Assembly (NCBI GenBank): GCA_031841125.1
Contig: CM063106.1
Span: 67,692,101-67,756,100 of the forward strand
Source of the DNA: Acanthococcus lagerstroemiae
Lineage: Eukaryota > Arthropoda > Insecta > Hemiptera > Eriococcidae
Length of the DNA: 64,000 bases
Direction of reading: 5' to 3'
The position numbers and the translations under genes were made by a program. Below, piece by piece: positions 34,229 through 45,136 of this stretch (position 1 is its first letter; the number at the start of each line of letters is the position of its first letter). The notes below the pieces were generated by a model. That model was not told where the DNA came from and did no database searches. It saw nothing but the letters and a program-made list of their open reading frames with translations.

Positions 34229-35555
34229 AGGTGCATATCGCCAGCCCCCTCATTATGGAAATAGGGGAGAAAAATAATGTCAATAATTTGTTCTTAATTT
34301 GTTCAGCCATTTTTAGAATTTGTTCTAATCCCCCCACCCAAAAAAATTAGCAACTTAGTTTGAGGGGCTGGCGACATGCTAGCCCCCGACAATCGACTTC
34401 GGGGTCGTACCAAGTCTCAGACATTTGTTTTTAATTTGTTCTAATTTGTTCCGCGTTTTCATAATTTGTTCCGTCCCTCCCCTATTTACAGCCACCAAAA
34501 AGAGGGGCAGGATCAACTAATATCTATAAGCCCACATGAATACTATTTGCGGCACACTAAAATTTGTTCTACATTCGTTCTAATTTGTTCTCTCATCCAC
34601 ACACCTGCGTCCATCACCACTCTGCATTTGCCAACTATTCGAGGTCAGGGGCGGGGGTAGGTGACCCTTAACTCTTGAGATTCCACATGAATACAATTTG
34701 TTGCACACTGAAATTTTTTCTAAATACGTTCTAGTTTGCTCTCTACCCCCCACACATCAGACTCTCAAAATCATACATTTTCCGACTATCTAAACTAGGG
34801 GATGGGGGGGGTGGTAAGTGACACTTATATGTATATGAATTTTCCACTCATATACGATTTGCTACCGACTGCGATTTGTTCTCTACTAATTTTAATTTGT
34901 TCTCTCATCTACACACTAAAGTCCGTCGCCACAAAGCATTGGCCGACAATATGAACTTATATGGTGGGGGGTAGGTGGCCCTAATGCGCGAATTTCCCAT
35001 ATAATGGCGATTTTTCGGACCCTAAAATTTGTTCTCTAATTGTTCTAATTTGTACTCTCATCTACACACTAGAATCTGTCGCTACAAAGCATTGGGAGAC
35101 AATATGAACTTATGTGGTGGGGGTAAGTAGCCCTTATGGGCGAATTTCCCACATAATAACGATTTCTTGGGCAAAAAAAAATTTGTTCTTTATTTGTTCT
35201 GAGTTCTTCTCGAATATACACACCACAATCCAGTCATCACTGTGTATTTGAAGTCAACCGATATTCAGGGGTGGGCCTAAACTTACCCCCCATCACATAG
35301 GTTCATATTGTCTCCCAATGCTTTGTAGCGACGGATTTTAGTGTGTATATGTTATGTACCAAGTCCAAAATTGTACATTTCGGAGATGGTACAGGTGATT
35401 TTGTACCAATCGCGAAATGCTCGGACCATTTGTGTGATTTCGTACTTGGTTGTACCATTCGCGATACGTGTTTTTCACTTTGTCCTATTCGCGTAGCGTC
35501 CGGACTACGCGGCTACATGGTACAACTGGCTTGTACCAAGTTAGAAATAGGTGCG
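34229..35555 (+). repeat. Left arm of the foldback element
   Basis: Runs from the AGGTGCAT terminus through TTGTTCTAATTTGTTC-type subrepeats into a block of GTACCA-containing words (35355-35550). That block mirrors 36139-36345. It lacks the mariner-type MITE found in the right arm, reading TTTGAAGTCAACCGA across the equivalent empty site near 35246. Confidence 0.75.
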
Positions 35556-35795
35556 TTACCATTTACCTTCATTCATGAAATTACCTGTATGATTTAGGGT
35601 TACTATTCGATCATTCATAAACCTTGACTTGAGATAAGAGACAATTTTCACCGATGAATCTATATTCATGCTCCTTTCAGTAAGCGTAATGAGCATTTAA
35701 GTATTCATAAAACGAGACTGATCTCCTCTGTTCCTAATGTAACAGAATAAGGAATATGAGGAATGAGGAATAGATATAGCACCATGAACCAACAG

Positions 35796-35995
35796 CTTTG
35801 TAAAAATTGACGATGTTCCCGCTGATACAGTTACTGTCCGAGAAGCTAATGCAAAATCATCTGTGACTGACAGGAGGGCAAGGTTTCCTTAGATGTTCAT
35901 GCTTGACCAAATGCTCAACAAACAGATGTGTATGTAGGGAAAAAAATGTTCTATGTAACTCCCGGTGCCATAATGCAATGTCGTGCTGTAATAAA
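35796..35995 (+). other. Exon-like segment with polyadenylation signal in the foldback loop
   Basis: The single-copy loop (about 35556-36138) contains CCAACAG followed by an open reading DDVPADTVTVREANAKSSV to a TAG stop at 35891-35893. AATAAA follows at 35990-35995. The arrangement looks like a last exon: acceptor-like AG, about 30 codons, stop, short 3' untranslated region. The peptide matches nothing I recognise. It may be a captured host exon, the remnant of an element gene, or chance. Confidence 0.3.
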
Positions 35996-36138
35996 TAAGT
36001 AAATATCTACCACCGTTGGTATCTGAGAGCTTCAACACGATTCTTCAATCTAGTCATTTAATTTGAATAAAGTTTAATTTTAGTGTAGTTGTATTGAGCT
36101 TTCAAATCATTATATTTCATGAATGGTCGGTAGAGCAT

Positions 36139-37984
36139 CTGTTTCTAAATTGGTACAAGACAGTTGTACCATGTAGCAGCGTGGTCCGGACGCCACGCGA
36201 ATGGTACAAAATGAAACGTACATATCGCGAATGGTATGTACCAAGTCCGAATCTTACAAATGGTCCGAGCATTTCGCGATTGGTACAAAATCACCTGTAC
36301 CATACCCGAAATGTACAATTTTGGACTTGGTACATAACATATATAAGAGTACAAATTAGAACAAATAGAGAACAAATTGTAGTGGGCAAGATATCACGTT
36401 TACATGGAAATGTAGGAATTAAGGGCCCCTTAGGCCCACCCCCTGAACATCGGTTGACTTCAAATATACAGGGTGGGCCAAAAGTTAGTATCGGGAAAAC
36501 CCATTTTCACCATATAAAAAGCATTAGGAAAATGGGTTTTCCCGATACTAACTTTTGGCCCACCCTGTACATTGATGAGGGATTGTGGTGTGTAGATTCG
36601 TGAACAAATTAGCACAAATAGAGAACAAATTGTAGTGGGGGACAAGTCGCAATTCTGTGAGAAGTTGGCACAAAAAGGGCCACTTGCCCCCCACATAAGT
36701 TCATATTGTTGGCCAATGCTTTTTCGGCCACGGATTTTAGTGTGTAGATGAGAGTACATAATAGAACAAATAGAGAACAAATTGTAGTGGGCAAAAAGTC
36801 ACATTTACTTGGAAACTTAGGACTTAAGGGCCACTTCAGCCCACCCCCTGAATTTCGATTGATTTGATATACACATTGATGATGGATTGTGGTATGTAGA
36901 TTCGAGAAGAAATCAGAACAAATAGAGAACAAATTTTAGTGCCCAAAAAATCATCATTATGTGGGAAATTCGTGCATAAGGGCTACTCACCCCCACCACA
37001 TAAGTTCATATTGTCGCCCAATGCTTTGTAGCGACGGATTTTAGTGTGTAGATGAGAGTACAAATTAAAATAAATACAGAACAAATTTCAGTGCTCGAAA
37101 AATCGCCATTATATGGAAAATTCGCGCATTAGGGCCACCTACCCCCCACCATATAAGTTCATATTGTCGGCCAATGCTTTGTGGCGACGGACTTTAGTGT
37201 GTAGATGAGAGTACATATTAGAACAAATAGAGAACAAATTTTACGTGGGCAAAAAATCACATTTACTTGGAAACTTAGGACTTAAGGGCCACTTCAGCCC
37301 ACCCCCTGAATTTCGATTGATTTGATATACACATTGATGATGGATTGTGGTATGTAGATTCGAGAAGAAATCAGAACAAATAGAGAACAAATTTTAGTGC
37401 CCAAGAAATCATCATTATGTGGGAAATTCGTGCATAAGGGCTACTTACCCCCACCACATAAGTTCATATTGTCACCCAATGCTTTGTGGCGACAGACTTT
37501 AGTGTGTAGATGAGCGAACAAATTACAATTAGTAGAGAACAAATCGCAGTCGGTAGCAAATCGTATTTGAGTGGAAAATTCATATACATATAAGTGTCAC
37601 TTACCCCCCCCATCCCCTAGTTAGAACGAATGTAGAACAAATTTTAGTGTGCCGTAAATAGTATTCATGTGGGCTTATAGCTATTAGTTGATCCTGCCCC
37701 TCTTTTTGGTGGCTGTAAATAGGGGAGGGGCGGAACAAATTCTGAAAACTGCGGAACAAATTAGAACAAATTAAGAACAAATGTCTAAGACTTGGTACGA
37801 CCCTGAAATCGAATGTCGGGGGCTAGCATGTCGCCAGCCCCTCAAACTAAGTTGCTAATTTTTGGGTAGTGGGGTAAGAACAAATTCTAAAAATGGCTGA
37901 ACAAATTAGAACAAATTAAGAACAAATTATTGACATTATTTTTCTCCCCTATTTCCACAATGAGGGGGCTGACGACATGCACCT
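36139..37984 (-). repeat. Right arm of the foldback element
   Basis: Reverse complement of the left arm with extra units. The segment from about 36801 (ACATTTACTTGGAAACTTAG) recurs at 37259, an offset of 458 bp, almost unchanged for about 240 bp, so a multi-subrepeat block was duplicated recently. Confidence 0.75.
36469..36567. mobile_element. Palindromic mariner-type MITE, 99 bp, TA-flanked
   Basis: Begins CAGGGTGGGCCAAAAGTTAG and ends with the reverse complement, with TA on each side (36467-36468 and 36568-36569). The TIR wording is typical of Tc1/mariner elements. The left arm of the same foldback shows the matching empty site, which proves insertion into the right arm after the foldback formed. 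Confidence 0.85.
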
Positions 37985-37993
37985 CTTCCAACA

Positions 37994-38790
37994 GACGTCT
38001 TGCGCACTTCTAGTGCGTCATTCCTCGCACTGCCTTGTGAGCTCCCGCCTTGGTAACAGCGGGTGCTGGAGGAAAAGGGTGACGATTTCTCATAACGTCA
38101 AGGGCGGCAGCTTGGTCATTGAGGAGGGGAATGGAAGTCGCTACAGGAACACCTTACATGAGAAGCCTCAGGATTGTCGTTCATCATCTTGACGAACTCG
38201 GACCACTTGTCCACCGTAGCTGTCTTGATGGATGTGCACAATGCTTTCTTGGCTGATATTCAATCGGCATTCGCCTTCTCAACATTGTCCGTTCGAGAGG
38301 CTCAATGTCTTTTGCAGCTCGCCGACGCCTGATAGAACATTCACGATGGAGTTTCCGTATATCCCTTCATTCCACCAGTACGTACTCCGGCGGGCTTGAC
38401 CTGCCTTGACTCTTGGCACTCCTGCACTGCAAGCTTTCACTGTCAGTTCGACGATCAATACAGCGATCTGTGAGGCACTTGGGGCTTCGACCAGACCGTT
38501 AACCTCTGTAGCTACTACTGTGGTCTCGAACCGGTCACGATCGAACTTCCTCGCGTTCCATCTCTGGATGTGCACACGGGTCGTTATGTCGCCTCGTCTC
38601 TCAATGCAGCGATTTGGAAATCTATGTACCGATGGTCAAATGCTGAGTCAGTCTCAGTATCGGCCCGCCAGTTCTCAAAGTCCCCCACGAACGCTCGTAA
38701 CATCTGTGATGGATCCGCCATTTCCTCGAACATAGTTTCGGGCCGTCCTTGAGAGAAACACAAACTTTTCCAATTGGAAAATTCCTTGAA
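37994..38790 (-). pseudogene. R1-like LINE ORF2 fragment (endonuclease end to RT start), reversed
   Basis: On the minus strand, from high to low coordinates: FEEMADPSQMLRAFVGDFEN and DSAFDHRYIDFQ (endonuclease C-terminus, with FDH for the usual SDH); RWNARKFDRDRFE and RRSTYWWNEGIYG (linker); TSIKTATVDKWSEFVKMMND; and KLPPLTL before the frame degrades. The order is that of R1-clade ORF2. Frameshifts and a stop are present. The copy ends at the foldback insertion. Confidence 0.75.
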
Positions 38791-40117
38791 TTAAGTAGCC
38801 GCCGCAATTGAGAAAACTGTTAATATCTTTTCACTAATTTTAGTTTTGAAACCAGGCAAAAACATCCCAAAAAGTTTCAAAATTTCCCAGTTACGAGTGT
38901 CATGACCGAAGGAGACAGTCACTTCTGTAAACCGTCACGTATATTGAAAATCTGAAGCGGAAAATGTGAGATTTTGTTTCAGTGTGAAATATAAAACGCA
39001 AAATTGAAAAAAAAAAAAAAAATCTGCCAAAAAGAATGAACTTTAATAAGTTTTGGTACTTTAGGCTTGGAGACAGTCAGTCAGACTTGAGTTCACAACT
39101 GAAGAAAATAGAAGGAATTTCATGATTTTTTTCAACCGCAGCAACGATCGCTATTTTCCTTCATCTGTAAGCCCCGCACCATCAGTGATTTTTACAACCC
39201 CTTTACCTCAAATTTCTATTCAGCGACATGGAGTAAAAGCTTTCTCGTCGAACGTCAAAACGACGAATAAATCTGCTTTTCCAATAAACAGATATACGAC
39301 TGCGCTCGATTGTTTGCCCATAATCCGATCAATTTGCAAAATGAAAAACGTTTTGATTTCGCGACGTAAACGTGACAAACGCCGAAACGATCAGCTCTTA
39401 TTTTCATCAGCGCTGAACAAAGCTGGGCAACCCAAGTGGTTCCAAAAATGCTCTGCGTACCACTGACATTATTGTGCTACTATAAAAGAATATACTGCTA
39501 CGAAGAATTTTTGATAAAATGTATGCACCAGAGGCTCACCGATTAGCGAGGAACGTCACACTCCCACATTGTTTTCTCGTCAAAATTATCAATAAATTAC
39601 ATAGTGTGATTATTCGGCAAGACTAAGCGATAAAAATGGTACGTAATTCGGTATTTTTGGGTTATGACTCTACAAATTTGAGCATTGAAGGTTCCGAGAG
39701 GCTTCTAGATTGACTTTGTATTTTTAAGACTCGAAGAAAAGAATGCCGACAAGCGGTGCTGGCCGTAAGCACCGAGTTTTCATTTCCTCGAATGTGACAC
39801 AAAGTCAGCTGCCACGCATGGGTACAAAGAAGCCTGACGAGTAGTCATACCCCAACCTCTCCACGTCTTCATTTTACAGTTTATAGTTCTCCAGTATTTC
39901 TTAACAAATTGTTGTATAACTAGGGCTTATTAAAAATAACTGAATAACTTCAAATTGCGTCTTAGTAGCCAAAAATTCTAAAATTCGGGTGAACATAGTT
40001 TTTTTCTGCATACTGAAGTCAGCTCTGAAATCAACACAAGAATTTGATCCTGGAACATTGTTCGCATTTTTCCTGTGTTAAATCTAAATGTTGACATTTT
40101 CGGCCTTTGAAAGATGA
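38791..40117. other. No gene recognised
   Basis: Unique-looking DNA with an A-run near 39008-39021. A 114-codon frame at 39122-39466 is unsupported. No RNA gene found. Confidence 0.4.
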
Positions 40118-40125
40118 TTTTTATG

Positions 40126-40456
40126 CAGGGACGTACCGAAGAGTTTTTCCTTGGGGGGGGGGGGGGATGAAAGCCTCAACTGTTTCAGCTCAAAATTCCC
40201 AAGTGTCAAAGAATAATAAAAGAAAAAAACAAAGAAAAAAAACAACTTTCGACTTGTTGGATTTTTTAACTTCTCAACTCAAAATTCCCAAGCAACAAAG
40301 TTAAAGAAAGAAAAAATAAAGCTTTTGACTTGTTGGATTTTCCCAACTCTACCGAAATTTCCCAACTTCAGCTGACTGAAATGGTAAATTTTCCCAACTG
40401 CTGAGTAACAAATTTCCTGCCGGGGGAAATCCGCCCCCCCTGTCGGTACGTCCCTA
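40126..40456 (+). mobile_element. hAT-type MITE, 331 bp: type copy of the CAGGGACGTACC family
   Basis: Starts CAGGGACGTACCGAAGAG and ends GTCGGTACGTCCCTA; the TIR is about 12 bp, with the last base changed. TTTTTATG flanks it (40118-40125 and 40457-40464), an 8-bp TSD. A 14-base G run lies at 40153-40166 and C/G runs lie near the right end. Interior words (CTCAAAATTCCCAAG, TTTCCCAACTGCTGAGT) recur at 15785, 28193 and 29039. No coding capacity. Confidence 0.85.
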
Positions 40457-40464
40457 TTTTTATG

Positions 40465-41534
40465 GTGAAAAACGAGTTCAATTAAAATTTCACAATGAAT
40501 GAAAATCAGTTTTAAGAAAACGAAATACCATAAAAATATTGTTTTTCAAATGGGTATTTATCAAGAGGTAAAATTGGGTCACACTGAATACTTGAGGTAT
40601 TTACGGTGCTTGCTAAAAATGAAAAACAAAAGCTAATGACTACCATGACTTCGTTTACTTTTTTTGAGGGGGATATGAGGGGGGGGGGAATTTCAGTATC
40701 TCTAGTAACATAGTTTTGTAATTTCAAATTTCTACTCATCGCTTCCTATTGATACCCATAAACGTGTCTTACATTTTTTAAACAGTTTGATCTAATACCG
40801 TTTGAATTTCTATAAGGTTTTTCCAGATCTTTTAAATTTATTTAGTGTAAAGATCTTCGAAACTCTTCCGGCCAAGGATGGCAAGTTTTGATTTTCCCGT
40901 GTGTAGCATGATGCAAAACAAATGTTTTACCTTCTCCCTCCCCCACCTCTGAAAGAAAATTTTCAACGATTCAAGAATCAACCCTCTACAGAAAAGCTTA
41001 TGTTTATGATTTTATTTATCGTAATAAAAAACATTTAAAACATCAAATAAAAATCAGTCACATTTTTGATTTTACGAATTGCGATGGAGATGACTGATCA
41101 TAAATTTAATAAAGTAGCGACTTTCTTGAGGTAATTTTTTTTTTCTATTTTTTTCTGTAAAATATGTTGCAAAATTTAAATTTCCTTGAGACTTGCACGC
41201 CTGCTACACTCAACTTGCCACCCCTGCTTCCGGATAGGTTTAAATTTTTTCTGCCATATGTATGACATCTAGACCCGATGCGCAAAATCCAACCAGTTAC
41301 CCGGGTAACTAAAGGGAATGGTAATCTGAGGGTAACAAATAGATAATTTTTCCGCGGGTAACTGGGTAACTAGAGGGTAACTAATTGCGTATCGGGGAGT
41401 AAAAAGTTTTCCAAAATTGTTCAATACCAACTTTGAAGCTCTTCCAAACTCATTTAGATCAATTTCAAACTTGATTGAGATATTTTGAGAATTTTCAAGC
41501 CCTGTTTTAAGATTCCTTAGGACTCGCTAAGACT
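40465..41534. other. No gene recognised
   Basis: AT-rich sequence with poly-T, a G-run near 40680 and short self-similar GGGTAACT words near 41300-41385. Nothing bounded. Confidence 0.4.
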
Positions 41535-42115
41535 CTTTTAACTTTTTCATCATACCTAACTTTACCACTAATTTTGATATAGAGTGGAAAAAAATCCTTA
41601 CGGAGACTTAAACCAGTTTGAAAAAGCCTTGAAGAGTCTGAAGGAAGTCCAAACTCAGCTGAATAAGTATAACTCTTGAAACTGTCTTTGAAAATGATTC
41701 AGTAAAGTTTAGAATCACCTCGAAAATTTGATTCAAATATAAAGTAATAGTGAGTCCGTAAAAGTTGTGAGGATAGTCTTGAATACGTTCAAAAGAGTGT
41801 GAAAAAATACTCAATGGTTGATGGACTCTTTTGAATTTTTCATATCTAACTTTACTACTGATTTTGGTACTATGTCTCATCTGGGGGAGAGTAAAAAAAA
41901 TCTTAAAACTGAAACCAGTTCGGAAAAGCCTTGAAGAGTCTGACAGAATCTTGTACTCATCTTAATATAGGTCTTGAAACGGTCGTTAAAAAAATGATTC
42001 AGTAAAGTTTAGAACAATCTCAAAAATTTCATTCAAACAAAAAGTAATAGCGAGTCTGGAGAGGTCTTGAATCGTTCAAAAGAGTCTGAAAGAAGAATCG
42101 ATGGTTGACGAGTCT
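41535..42115. repeat. Diverged tandem duplication, unit about 295 bp, two copies
   Basis: Units near 41535-41833 and 41834-42115 align throughout. Shared words include AAAGCCTTGAAGAGTCTGA, ATGATTCAGTAAAGTTTAGA, AAGTAATAG and TTCAAAAGAGT. Divergence is moderate, so the duplication is old. The run of GACTCTT and CTTGAA words continues on both sides and again near 48290-48500, suggesting a larger decayed array. Confidence 0.65.
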
Positions 42116-42374
42116 TCAGCAAGCCTAGAAAGGTCTTAAAGAGCCTTAAATAGTTATTAACCCGTTTGGAAAAGTCATTCTAGAAGAGCCTTAATCAAAT
42201 TTGAAAGAATTGTAAATGCGTCTTAGCAAGTATGAGAAATACTTGTAAGTCTCAAAAAAAATTAAAAGAAGACCTACGAAGTCTCATCCGGTCTTGTATT
42301 AGTTTTAAACTATTTTTGAAGCGTATTCAAGCGTCTGGAAAATGTCTGAATGAATTAGAAAAGGTCTAAATCAT

Positions 42375-42971
42375 CAGCGCCGGTTTCACCACACGGGCTA
42401 ACTGAGCTGCGCAGCCCAGGGCGGAAAAATTTTGGGATGGCAAAATTTGTGGCCCAAAAAATAGTTACCTCAATTTTATGGGAGATTGGGCGGGGCATGT
42501 AAAAAAATAAGGCGGCAAAAATACTGCAATCCAGATCCATTTCGCCAGACCCCCCACCCCCAAGTTGGATACTCAAGGTGAAACTAGTGTCATAATTTTG
42601 TGCCTATTTTATGCAATTTCGTGCACCCATTCCCGAATTTTGTGCGTACCCCCTTCCTCAGATAAACTCTTATCAGTTTGGAGGAAGGGCTGGAGAAAAT
42701 TCGGGAATGGGTGCATAAAATTATTACACTATTTTCACCTGAAAAATCCAACTTGGGGGTTTGCATTTCTCCAGCACCCCAAAACTGATAAGCGTTTATC
42801 TGAGGAAGGGGATGCGCACAAAATTCAAGAACGGATGCACAAAATTGCACAAAATAGGCACAAAATTATGACACTAGTTTTTACCTCTTGAATATCCAAC
42901 TTGGGGGAGGGGGGCTGACGAAATAGACCTCTGTAGCACAAGGCGGCGGCAAAGTACTGAAAACCGGTCCT
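42375..42971. mobile_element. hAT-type element, 597 bp, 8-bp TSD, with nested palindrome
   Basis: Starts CAGCGCCGGTTTCACCAC and ends GTACTGAAAACCGGTCCTG. Both sides carry TAAATCAT (42367-42374 and 42972-42979), a perfect 8-bp TSD. Inside, 42548-42918 is a second, larger inverted repeat with arms starting CCCCCAAGTTGGATA and ending with the complement. The arms contain repeats of ATTTTGTGC and GGGTGCAT words. No coding capacity. Confidence 0.85.
42548..42918. repeat. Inner inverted repeat of the 42.4-kb element
   Basis: Left arm words ACTAGTGTCATAATTTTGTG and TTATCTGAGGAAGGG-type words recur as reverse complements on the right. A second, smaller palindrome around 42640-42830 sits inside it. 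Transcripts would fold into a long double-stranded stem. Confidence 0.7.
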
Positions 42972-43777
42972 GTAAATCATACATGTAAGAATTTTGAAGA
43001 CGTCTTCAAGAACCTGAAATAAGTCTTGATACAGTCTAAGAATTTTTATTCAAGCTGGAAAAACCTTTAAACAGTATTTAAATCTCCTTAAGCACCCGCG
43101 GGTCAAAACGCCGATATTTTTCAAGGAAATTTCGCACTAATGATTTTATACTGAACCACAACTTTCTAGAGGGGGCTATCATCAAAATTCGAAAAGGAAA
43201 TTCGTCGGTTATATGACAGACAGTTATAAGCGTCTTTGCATCAAGTGACAAAGTATACTGAACAACAACTGATTTTTGATGCTTAGCATCCACATGGTTG
43301 AAGCGGCGCTTATCTACCTGTCATGTGACCAACGGATTGAATGTTCCAGTCCAGTATGCAGCACCGCAGTACGTGCACTCCCAAAAATTGGTCTCGTCCC
43401 TTACTCTATCGCATGCCTTCACCAGGAAGTCAAGGGAAAAGTGAAATAAAAAATAAAATAGAGGTCCCTTCCCTGGATAACATATCATAAGTGCCCACTC
43501 CTCCGAGGTGTGCTACCCACTGTAGGAGGCTAAAAATGGAAAAAAAGTCGATTTTTTTCTGTAAATCATAAAAAGTGTATCTTAGAAAAAAATATTCCAT
43601 ACAAAAATAATCTACTTTTAATTTGCTACAAGAAAGTCTCTTGACACTTTTTGTTAAAACACTTACTAACGCCGCACAGTGAATCAAATTTGGTATCGTA
43701 GTATAGTAATAAAGAAAGACGTGGCTGCTTATTGTTTTATCCTGAAAAATGGTAACACTTGTTTTCCTCAGCATTTA

Positions 43778-44032
43778 TAGAGTCGACCTTTCCCAAAAGT
43801 GATCATTGTAAAATCCGAAAATTTGTGGGAAATGGCGAAAATCTTTTAGTTGACCATGATGAGTTTTGGAGAGGAGCGTGATTTCTTCTTCGAATACTGA
43901 ACTTTATTAGATTAAAATTTTTTTTTACATAAAAAACCCACAGATAGCGCTTGGAATTCTCTACAAAATGGTGTCAAAAAGTGAAAATCGAAAATCGTTT
44001 ACTATGATCACTTTTGGAAAAGGTCGACTCTT
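43778..44032. mobile_element. MITE with TIR TAGAGTCGACC, about 255 bp
   Basis: The left end TAGAGTCGACCTTTCCCAAA continues to AGTGATCAT; the right end reads ATGATCACTTTTGGAAAAGG then TCGACTCTTA. TIRs are about 28 bp with few mismatches, probably with a TA target. It interrupts the region next to the left arm of the surrounding element. No coding capacity. Confidence 0.65.
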
Positions 44033-44227
44033 ATGATTCATTATCGGATTTTACTGTTGACATACGTTGGGAATTTTTTCCCAATGTTCAATTACGTAAA
44101 TTAGGTATTGGTAATGGAGTGTTTAATTTATGCGCGTGAGGTAAGGAAAGATGAAGGATCGCACTTGAGTGGTAAGGGTATTCTCTCTATCGTTGAAGCT
44201 AGTAAGGAAAGAGGAGATGGACGAATT

Positions 44228-44614
44228 TTGGTGCTGTATAACGCACCCAAAAAATAGTCTAACCTAAATGATTTCAGGTACAAGAGCTTTGTGGAATTTG
44301 TAGGCAGGAATCGTCCACGTTTACTAGGCAACATCCCGCCAAGCGCAGCTGCAGCTCAACAACACCTATACAAAGTGCACTGTTAGGTACAGTTGTGGCT
44401 GGGAAATGAGGTCAAACCACCGGAATGGGGCTGGAAGAAGAGCAACAGTAGTTTAATACCAATAGAAAGCACAATAGCAGCAGCCCCGCAGAAGATTTTG
44501 AAACTAATTTCCTGTAGCTGTAAGAAGGCCTGTGGACTTGCATGTGGATACAGGGTAACTGGACTCCGATACTCTGCTTCGTGCAGCACATTGAGGGTTC
44601 ACTGTACCTGAATG
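44228..44614 (+). pseudogene. Cys-rich (CxC-type) domain protein fragment with an internal stop
   Basis: In one frame: LYNAPKK, a stop, SNLNDFRYKSFVEFVGRN, IPPSAAAAQQHLYKVHC, a TAG stop at 44384, then VQLWLGNEVKPPEWGWKK, LIPIESTIAAAPQKILKL and ISCSCKKACGLACGYR. From memory this series (LPP..AAA..H..RVY.Q.Q.WLGN...EWGW...PAP..LL..I.C.CK..C...C.C) is the C-terminal end of a family of uncharacterised insect and cnidarian proteins. Here the later cysteines of the usual pattern are partly lost (GLRYSASCSTLRVHC). Role unknown. It lies wholly inside the TA-flanked element. Confidence 0.6.
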
Positions 44615-45136
44615 CACAACGAGAGCGGAGTCTAAGTCCGATGAAAAAGTCGAAGTCGGTGAGTTCGATGTAGAATTTTAAATACAAAACTAAATTTGCG
44701 TACACTTATGTGTAATTTCTTCGCTTTGAAGGAGGCTTCTTATTTAAGAACACAATTCGTACTACAACAGCTACTTTATATACCTGGACACCTGGAGCCA
44801 TTTAAAAATGTATATGCGCGTTTTGGTGAGTGATAATTTTCACTAGCAGCACACCACAAAGATGTAAAATGAGGCAGCAGCAGTATACGTGTACAGTACC
44901 AACTTTGATTGACTGTAGCGGTATTAGTATGCACTCAACGAAAAGAATCAAGAGCCATTTTCTGTAGCAAATTAAATGCAGATCAATTTTTATTTCAAAA
45001 ATTTTCTTCGAAGATGCACCCTTCACGATGTATAGCAAAGACGTCGATTTTTGCTCCACTTTTAGCCCCCTAGAGTGGGTAGCACACCTCGGAGGGGTGG
45101 GAACTTTTGGGACGTTATTTACGGAGGGGTCCTCTA

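Larger units (their letters stand above)
34229..37984. mobile_element. Foldback (FB-like/MULE-like) element, 3,756 bp, 9-bp TSD
   Basis: Ends are AGGTGCAT and ATGCACCT, flanked by CTTCCTACA (34220-34228) and CTTCCAACA (37985-37993), a 9-bp duplication with one change. The left arm (34229 to about 35555) pairs with the right arm (about 36139 to 37984). Both arms are made of tandem subrepeats of about 150-165 bp with words such as AGAACAAAT, CAATGCTTTGT and TTTTAGTGTGTAGATGAG. The right arm is longer, partly from a 458-bp duplication and a mariner-type MITE. No transposase is visible. Long subrepeat arms and a 9-bp TSD match Foldback/Galileo-like or Mutator-like non-autonomous elements. Confidence 0.8.
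43461..45134. mobile_element. TA-flanked element with ~265-bp inverted ends
   Basis: GAGGTCCCTTCC at 43461 and GGAGGGGTCCTC ending at 45134 are inverted, each next to TA. The inverted match runs about 265 bp inward, including CCTCCGAGGTGTGCTACCCA and its partner, then AATTTGCTACA-type words. The interior holds a palindromic MITE and a Cys-rich-domain gene fragment. A TA target suggests Tc1/mariner-like mobilisation, but no transposase was seen. The arms differ by many substitutions, so it is old. Confidence 0.6.

Noticed and set aside
34300..37900. CRISPR-like regular repeats (AGAACAAAT words)
   Set aside because: Units are long, diverged and arranged as inverted arms of a eukaryotic foldback element; there are no spacer-like unique segments or cas genes.
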